Shown here one piece after another: positions 35,175 through 39,837 of a DNA stretch of 39,837 nt. How positions within the stretch are numbered: position 1 is the stretch's first letter; each line of letters begins with the position of its first letter. The DNA is from Gammaproteobacteria bacterium (GTDB lineage: Bacteria; Pseudomonadota; Gammaproteobacteria; Eutrophobiales; Eutrophobiaceae), in assembly GCA_028819495.1 (NCBI GenBank), contig JAPPLI010000203.1:1-39837 (forward strand). The letters are read 5' to 3'. The notes beneath the pieces were generated by a model, which saw only the letters and a program-made list of their open reading frames with translations, was not told the origin of the DNA and searched no databases. Made by a program: the position numbers and the translations under genes.

Positions 35175-36007
35175 AACACGCGCTCCATTAACAGGACCCC
35201 GGCGAAAAATACCGGCGCCGCGGCAGTGAGACTGTCTATCCTGTCCAGGGCTCCTCCATGCCCCGGTAATAACTCTCCACTATCCTTGACCCCCCCACTT
35301 CTTTTTACCATGCTCTCGGTAAGATCTCCGACTACGGACATGGTAATTGTGACCGTACAGACCAGCAGAAACAGTACCAGGTCGATCAATGTCATTTGCA
35401 GCAACATAAGAGCGCAGAGCAACGCGGCAACCAGGCCGAAGCCGAAAGCGCCGAACAATCCCTCCAGGGTTTTTCCGGGACTGATGTGTATGGCAAGTTT
35501 ATGCCTGCCCCATCTTTTGCCCGTGTAATACGCCCCGGTGTCGGCAGACCAGATCATGATGAATAAACAGGTCACCAGAACAGGCCCCCGGAATTCCGAA
35601 TGGTTGTGCAACGCCACCAAGGATACCCAGGCGGGGACCAGCACTATCATACCGAGACCCGCCTGTGAGAACAATCCGGAACTGAAATTCCTGCCGTCCT
35701 GCCGGCGCATGATCAGGACCAGGGCCACCCCCCACCAGAGCAGGGACAAACCCACGATATACAACGTCATTACACCGTCTATATTGTAATAACAGGCTGC
35801 CAGGAGCAATGCCGTCAGAACCTGTGCCAGTATTTTCCGGCGGGTATGACGCGGCCCGGTGAGACCCGCCCATTCCCAGGTTCCCGCCAGTATTGCAATG
35901 GCGCACAATGCCGCAAACTGTGTGTGTGTGCCGTAAAGGGTAGTTCCCAGGACCAGCGGCATCAACACCAGGGCAGTACCGACCCTTGGATCAATCCGGA
36001 GTTTCAT
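35171..36007 (-). CDS. cdsA: phosphatidate cytidylyltransferase
   Basis: Makes CDP-diacylglycerol from phosphatidate and CTP, the branch point of phospholipid synthesis. 278 residues with about eight membrane helices. The family signature is complete near the C-terminus: [21 protein letters not shown], then ALDRIDSL. The preceding loop [25 protein letters not shown] is also typical. It overlaps uppS (upstream) and dxr (downstream) by 4 nt each, indicating strict co-translation. Confidence 0.96.
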   Translation of the reverse strand: MKLRIDPRVGTALVLMPLVLGTTLYGTHTQFAALCAIAILAGTWEWAGLTGPRHTRRKILAQVLTALLLAACYYNIDGVMTLYIVGLSLLWWGVALVLIMRRQDGRNFSSGLFSQAGLGMIVLVPAWVSLVALHNHSEFRGPVLVTCLFIMIWSADTGAYYTGKRWGRHKLAIHISPGKTLEGLFGAFGFGLVAALLCALMLLQMTLIDLVLFLLVCTVTITMSVVGDLTESMVKRSGGVKDSGELLPGHGGALDRIDSLTAAAPVFFAGVLLMERVL

Positions 36008-36720
36008 TTTTCCCTTACCTGCTCTGAGGTCCGGCCGAAACGGCGCTGCCTGCCGACATAAGATTCCAGCGCCTTGTCATATTCCAGCGTATTGAAATCC
36101 GGCCAGTATACATCGGTAAAATACATTTCCGTATAAGCAAGCTGCCACAACAGGAAGTTGCTGATACGCACCTCTCCCCCGGTACGGATAAACAGGTCGG
36201 GATAATCCGGCAGGTCCAGGCGCTTCCTGAAGGACTCTTCGGAAATATCATCCACACTGCCGCTCTCCTTTGACCATGCGGCAAAGAGTTTTTTGCAGGC
36301 GGACATGATCTCCCGACGTCCGCCATAATTGATCGCGATGATCAGGTTCAACCCGGAATTTGCCGAGGTTCTGCGCCCGGCGCGCGCAACCGATGCCTGC
36401 AACGCGTCGGGAAAGACGGAGATATCACCGATAAATGACAGCCTGACATTATTTTTATCCAGTTCGTCGAGCTCGTCGTTCAAGGCGGCTATGAACAACT
36501 CGATCAGCAATGCCACCTCGTCATCCGGACGCTGCCAGTTTTCACTGCTGAAGACATATACGGTAAGTGTCTTGATTCCCCGGTAAATACTGTGTTCGAC
36601 TGTCCCGCGCAACGCATCTATACCAGCCTTGTGACCTGCCGCGCGTGGCAACCCCCTGTTTTTTGCCCACCTGCCGTTGCCATCCATGACGATAGCCACG
36701 TGTTCCGGCATATTGTTCAT
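36004..36720 (-). CDS. uppS: undecaprenyl diphosphate synthase (cis-prenyltransferase)
   Basis: Builds the C55 lipid carrier for peptidoglycan and O-antigen synthesis. 238 residues. Motifs: [27 protein letters not shown] with the catalytic Asp, [28 protein letters not shown], and the C-terminal [28 protein letters not shown], then WPDF. First gene of the tight uppS-cdsA-dxr-rseP unit; a REP-like element separates it from frr. Confidence 0.97.
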   Translation of the reverse strand: MNNMPEHVAIVMDGNGRWAKNRGLPRAAGHKAGIDALRGTVEHSIYRGIKTLTVYVFSSENWQRPDDEVALLIELFIAALNDELDELDKNNVRLSFIGDISVFPDALQASVARAGRRTSANSGLNLIIAINYGGRREIMSACKKLFAAWSKESGSVDDISEESFRKRLDLPDYPDLFIRTGGEVRISNFLLWQLAYTEMYFTDVYWPDFNTLEYDKALESYVGRQRRFGRTSEQVREK

Positions 36721-36741
36721 CAGTAGTTTCCGCCAAATGCC

Positions 36742-36784
36742 GGGGTCAGAGTAAGAAATTCGTCAGAATTTTTACTCTGACCCC
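36742..36784. repeat. REP-like inverted repeat GGGGTCAGAGTAA, short form, copy 1
   Basis: 43-nt element in the frr-uppS gap with outer arms GGGGTCAGAGTAA and TTACTCTGACCCC. It is almost the reverse complement of the element at 37416-37458 on the other side of frr. The inner part AGAAATTCGTCAGAATT differs from the long form found around lpxA-fabZ. Confidence 0.85.
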
Positions 36785-36833
36785 ACCTATCCGACGAATC
36801 TGGCACGATTTGTGTCGTTACGCATAAAAACTG

Positions 36834-37391
36834 TCAGATCTCCATTATCTCCGATTCTTTATCCTTGAGAATTTCATCTATGTCCCTGATATGCGCATCT
36901 GTCATTTTCTGTATTTTGTCTTCCTCCCTTCGGTCCTCGTCTTCTGTAATCATCTTTTCCTTTAACATTTCCTTCAGGTGATGGTTTGCATCGCGACGGA
37001 TATTACGGATGGCAACCCTGGCTTTTTCCACTTCCGACCTTACCACCCGGGTCAGTTCCTTCCTGCGCTCCTCCGTCAGCGCCGGCAACGGCACCCGCAT
37101 CACGCTGCCTGTAGTAACCGGATTCAATCCCAGGTCGGAATTCAGTATAGCCTTCTCGATTACCCCGACCATGTTCTTGTCCCATGGCGCCACACCAAGC
37201 GTACGCGCGTCCAGGACACTGATATTGGCCGCCTGGTTCATTGGAACCTGGCTTCCGTAATACGTCACGTTGATATGTTCCAGCAGGCTCGGGTGTGCGC
37301 GCCCCGTGCGGATCTTGCTGAGTTCGCTGCGCAACGCCCTGAGCGTTTTATCCATCCGTTCGTCTGCATCTTTAAGGATATCTTCAATCAT
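36834..37391 (-). CDS. frr: ribosome recycling factor
   Basis: 185 residues, the standard length. Splits post-termination ribosomes together with EF-G. Typical segments are [108 protein letters not shown] and [18 protein letters not shown]. Both flanking gaps contain inversely oriented copies of a 43-nt palindromic repeat. Confidence 0.97.
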   Translation of the reverse strand: MIEDILKDADERMDKTLRALRSELSKIRTGRAHPSLLEHINVTYYGSQVPMNQAANISVLDARTLGVAPWDKNMVGVIEKAILNSDLGLNPVTTGSVMRVPLPALTEERRKELTRVVRSEVEKARVAIRNIRRDANHHLKEMLKEKMITEDEDRREEDKIQKMTDAHIRDIDEILKDKESEIMEI

Positions 37392-37415
37392 GAGGCTTCT
37401 CGCAATCGGATTGGC

Positions 37416-37458
37416 GGGGTCAGAGTAAAATTTCTGACGAAATTCTTACTCCGACCCC
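37416..37458. repeat. REP-like inverted repeat GGGGTCAGAGTAAAAT, short form, copy 2
   Basis: 43-nt element in the pyrH-frr gap, inverse to the copy at 36742-36784; one arm has a single change (ACTCCGACCCC). It is followed by a CACAGAGG-type repeat in CTCTGTG orientation (37476-37502), which reaches the pyrH stop codon. Confidence 0.85.
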
Positions 37459-37501
37459 TGAATATGACATCAATTCTCTGTGATCTCTGTGCCCTCTGTG
37501 G

Positions 37502-38233
37502 CTAAATATTACCGGTAACAAGCGTGCCTTCGGGCATGCCCCTGGCGGTCCGCAGCAAGGCGCCCGGTTGCATCATATTCAATACCCGCAACGGCATGTT
37601 ATTCTCGCGACACAAAACGATGGCAGTCGTGTCCATGACTGCAAGCTTGCGCTCAATAACATCATCATAACTCAAAACGTCATATCTTATTGCCGATTTG
37701 TCGCGTACCGGATCGGCGGAATAAATCCCATCCACCTTGGTCGCCTTGATTAACAGGTCTGCGTTGATCTCGACGGCCCTGAGGCTGGCCGCTGAGTCCG
37801 TGGTAAAAAAAGGATTGCCGGTGCCGGCCGCAAAAATCACCACCCGCCCTTTTTCCAGGTGGCGCACCGCCCGCCTCCTGATGTAATCTTCACAGACTTC
37901 ATTGATTTCGATTGCCGACATTACCCGGGCAAAGGAACCAAGCTGTTCCAGGGCATCCTGTAATGCAAGAGAGTTCATTATGGTGGCCAGCATGCCCATG
38001 TGGTCGGCGGTCACCCGGTCGATGCCGGCGGCGGCAAGCCCCGAACCGCGGAAGAAATTACCCGCGCCCAGGACCAGGGCTATCTCGGCGCCATTCAGAC
38101 CGAGTTCGCGAATCTCATTCGCCAGTCTCTTTATCGTGGCAGGATCAATGCCGTAAGCGGCTTCGCCCCTAAGCGCTTCACCGCTCAGCTTTATCAGGAC
38201 TCTTTTATAGCGCAGTTCCGGGACGTCAGGCAA
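37502..38233 (-). CDS. pyrH: UMP kinase
   Basis: Phosphorylates UMP to UDP; hexameric amino-acid-kinase fold, normally about 240 residues. I place the start at TTG 38233 (243 residues, beginning [22 protein letters not shown]) because the only upstream ATGs lie more than 35 codons inside tsf. The TTG has GGAG 10 nt upstream, overlapping the tsf stop. Motifs include [86 protein letters not shown] and GTLVTG at the end. The weak start codon may lower its yield relative to tsf. Confidence 0.95.
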   Translation of the reverse strand: MPDVPELRYKRVLIKLSGEALRGEAAYGIDPATIKRLANEIRELGLNGAEIALVLGAGNFFRGSGLAAAGIDRVTADHMGMLATIMNSLALQDALEQLGSFARVMSAIEINEVCEDYIRRRAVRHLEKGRVVIFAAGTGNPFFTTDSAASLRAVEINADLLIKATKVDGIYSADPVRDKSAIRYDVLSYDDVIERKLAVMDTTAIVLCRENNMPLRVLNMMQPGALLRTARGMPEGTLVTGNI

Positions 38234-38240
38234 AACCCTG

Positions 38241-39137
38241 TTACTCCGTGGACAAACCGGCCTGTTGCATGACTTCAGCGGCAAAGTTGTCCTCTTTCTT
38301 TTCCAGTCCTTCACCGACCTCATACCTGATAAAGCCATGAACCACCGCATTATTTGCCTTTAACAGGGCAGCCACGGAAGTGTCGGGGTCCTTCACGAAT
38401 GCCTGCCCCGACAAGGTGTTTTCCTTGATGAATTTCTTTACCCTGCCGTTTACCATCTTCTCGATGATATGTTCCGGTTTTCCTGATTGTCCGGCATGGG
38501 CCAGCTGGATTTCCCGCTCTCTTTCCAGCACGTCCCGGGGGACGTCCCGTTCATCCACGCATAGGGGATTGGCAGCTGCAATATGCATGGCGAGGTCCTT
38601 CGCCAACACAGGATTATCCGTGGACAAATCCACGATCACACCGATCCTGATGCCGTGGACATAAATGCCCAGGGTCCCGCCCCGGCTTTGCCTTATCCGG
38701 GCATGGCGCCTGATACTGATGTTTTCTCCCAGCTTCGTCACCAGTTCCTGCCTGGCTTCTTCCACTGAGCGGGCTTCCGTTCCGTTCAACGGCAAGTCCG
38801 CCAGGGAATCCAGGGACCCGTTGCCCTGTTCCAGGACCGCGCTCGCAAGCCCGCTCGAGAATTTTTGAAAGTTCTCATCCCTGGCAACAAAGTCCGTTTC
38901 ACAATTGACTTCCAGTATCACCGCCTGGCTGCCGGCAGCATCCCTTTCTATGACTATCGTCCCTTCAGCAGCAATACGCCCCGCTTTCCTGGCCGCTTTG
39001 GCCACACCTGATTTGCGCATCGCGTCGATCGCGGCTTCAATATTACCGGCCGTTTCCTGCAAAGCCTTTTTACAGTCCATCATCCCGGCTCCGGTCCGGT
39101 CCCTCAATTCTTTTACCATTGATGCTGATATTTGCAT
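38241..39137 (-). CDS. tsf: elongation factor Ts
   Basis: Guanine nucleotide exchange factor for EF-Tu, 298 residues. The N-terminal UBA-like domain [22 protein letters not shown] and the core [15 protein letters not shown] (TDFV motif contacting EF-Tu) are present, with [22 protein letters not shown] and, at the end, [21 protein letters not shown]. It is directly followed by pyrH. Upstream is a 171-nt gap full of repeats instead of the short rpsB-tsf spacer of most genomes. Confidence 0.97.
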   Translation of the reverse strand: MQISASMVKELRDRTGAGMMDCKKALQETAGNIEAAIDAMRKSGVAKAARKAGRIAAEGTIVIERDAAGSQAVILEVNCETDFVARDENFQKFSSGLASAVLEQGNGSLDSLADLPLNGTEARSVEEARQELVTKLGENISIRRHARIRQSRGGTLGIYVHGIRIGVIVDLSTDNPVLAKDLAMHIAAANPLCVDERDVPRDVLEREREIQLAHAGQSGKPEHIIEKMVNGRVKKFIKENTLSGQAFVKDPDTSVAALLKANNAVVHGFIRYEVGEGLEKKEDNFAAEVMQQAGLSTE

Positions 39138-39173
39138 AATCTTTCTCAGTCCTGTCTGGCTCCAGTTACCTGG

Positions 39174-39194
39174 GGACAGACTTCAAGTCTGTCC
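39174..39194. repeat. GGGGACAG-type palindrome upstream of tsf
   Basis: Inverted repeat with 10-bp arms GGACAGACTT / AAGTCTGTCC and a 1-nt loop, 37 nt upstream of the tsf start. Same core as the palindrome in rnhB (18705-18728). In the mRNA it forms a hairpin upstream of the tsf ribosome site. Confidence 0.7.
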
Positions 39195-39221
39195 ACCGTT
39201 ACTCGTTGTGTCTTAAATGCC

Positions 39222-39289
39222 GGGGTCAGAGTAAAATCGCCGAGAATGTTGGCAACAGCAGAGTTCGGTGGTGATTTTACTCTGACCCC
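39222..39289. repeat. REP-like inverted repeat GGGGTCAGAGTAAAAT, long form, copy 3
   Basis: 68 nt, same orientation and nearly the same middle as the copy at 21961-22027. It lies between the partial gene and tsf, with the GGGGACAG palindrome on one side and the degenerate GATTCCCGC hairpin on the other. Three different repeat families thus fill this 171-nt gap. Confidence 0.85.
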
Positions 39290-39300
39290 ACCTATCCTGG

Positions 39301-39320
39301 ACTTCCGCTTACGCGGGAGT
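39301..39320. repeat. degenerate GATTCCCGC-type hairpin forming a gene end
   Basis: Arms ACTTCCGC / GCGGGAGT (one G-T wobble) with loop TTAC. It corresponds to the widespread CTGGATTCCCGC repeat. The TAA stop of the partial gene lies in its loop, so the last codons (TTPA) come from the repeat. Confidence 0.5.
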
Positions 39321-39837
39321 GGTACCTGCATGGGAGTCATAAACATTGTTTAACTCTTTTTCCCAGAATTTCTTCTTCTCTTCTTCAGTTGCGCCAATAT
39401 CTTTGCCAAGCTCCGCCGCTAGCTCGTAAAAGCCGGCGCCAGGGGTCTTTTGTTTCCCACGAATAACAAGAGCGCTTAACATACCTCTCCCTGCCTGGTT
39501 CTCGGCCCTGCTGACAGCATCAAGCATTGCGTACATTTGCGAACTACTGAATTGAATTCGAATGCCGGTCCCGGCTTCAATCCAATCAGATAAATTTTTG
39601 TAAGTAATCACTTCCCGCTGGCCTGCCAGTTCGACCAGTTTATCAGCCGCCGCTTTCCGAGCCTTGTCTTCATCAGACGCGGGCGGTTCTTCTGATTGCG
39701 CCTGCGCCTCCGGCTTTACGGCAGCTTCAGCTTCTTCAGCGTCGTCAGTTGCGGCAGGTTCCGTACCGGCCGGCTCGACTGTCTTCTCTTCCGGCTTTGT
39801 CTCCGGCTTCGCAGCAGCTTCAGCTTCCTTACCGTCG
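39309..39837 (-). CDS. 3' part of an Ala/Glu/Pro-rich protein gene (possibly extended rpsB)
   Basis: Partial gene, 5' end outside the window; the last 175 codons are visible. The frame is open to the window edge. It begins with a low-complexity linker rich in Ala, Glu, Pro and Lys (about 65 residues, EAEAAAKPETKPEEK style). Then comes a compact domain: KARKAAADKLVELAGQREVITYKNLSDWIEAG, ending MLSALVIRGKQKTPGAGFYELAAELG and a charged helix. The pattern ITYxxL...LSALVI...TPGxGF reminds me of small accessory domains of unclear function that follow other domains; I cannot name the family. The locus upstream of tsf normally holds rpsB, so this may be the C-terminal extension of ribosomal protein S2, or a separate inserted gene. 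Confidence 0.6.
   Translation of the reverse strand, partial: DGKEAEAAAKPETKPEEKTVEPAGTEPAATDDAEEAEAAVKPEAQAQSEEPPASDEDKARKAAADKLVELAGQREVITYKNLSDWIEAGTGIRIQFSSSQMYAMLDAVSRAENQAGRGMLSALVIRGKQKTPGAGFYELAAELGKDIGATEEEKKKFWEKELNNVYDSHAGTTPA

Overview
The window is a contiguous piece of a gammaproteobacterial chromosome. The core gene order on the minus strand is tsf-pyrH-frr-uppS-cdsA-dxr-rseP, then bamA-skp-lpxD-fabZ-lpxA-lpxB-rnhB-dnaE-accA-tilS. This is the arrangement I know from Pseudomonas and relatives (Pseudomonadales/Cellvibrionales-like), with uppS-cdsA before dxr and tilS after accA, rather than the E. coli order. I cannot name a genus from the sequence alone.

Region 1 (about 1-12,120) is an accessory catabolic cluster. 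A minus-strand set encodes a TonB-dependent outer-membrane receptor, a secreted DUF3237/UPF0311 protein, an enoyl-CoA hydratase/lyase of the hydroxycinnamoyl-CoA (feruloyl-CoA) type, an acyl-CoA synthetase and an AAHS-type aromatic acid transporter. Plus-strand genes encode a secreted alpha/beta-hydrolase and, beside a LysR regulator, an ACS-family MFS transporter with a tartrate/D-malate-type dehydrogenase. Together they suggest release, uptake and CoA-dependent side-chain cleavage of hydroxycinnamates to an aromatic aldehyde. The expected next enzyme, vanillin/salicylaldehyde-type aldehyde dehydrogenase, survives only as its N-terminal and C-terminal ends joined out of frame (11894-12119).

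Region 2 (about 12,180-26,000) is the conserved block for cell envelope, DNA replication and fatty acid synthesis: a hypothetical secreted protein, tilS, accA, dnaE, rnhB, lpxB, lpxA, fabZ, lpxD, skp and bamA.

Region 3 (about 26,000-32,620) is an insertion between rseP and bamA, which are usually adjacent. It holds a broken HicB-like antitoxin, a small secreted Calx-beta protein and a tightly overlapping four-gene tripartite exporter operon: TolC-like channel, adaptor, ATPase, MacB-like permease. The adaptor is a fusion of a cytoplasmic PAS sensor domain, a coiled coil, one membrane helix and an HlyD/MacA-like periplasmic part. This is the most unusual object in the window. The operon looks clearly richer in G+C than its surroundings.

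Region 4 (about 32,620-39,837) holds rseP, dxr, cdsA, uppS, frr, pyrH and tsf. It ends in the 3' part of an Ala/Glu/Pro-rich gene cut by the window edge, at the place where rpsB is expected.

The gaps of the core block carry several families of dispersed palindromic repeats. A GGGGTCAGAGTAAAAT inverted-repeat element has five copies, and two pairs in opposite orientation bracket frr and lpxA-fabZ. GGGGACAG palindromes, a CACAGAGG-type repeat and GATTCCCGC hairpins are also present. One GGGGACAG palindrome is translated as the tail of rnhB. No rRNA, tRNA, CRISPR array or intact insertion sequence was seen.
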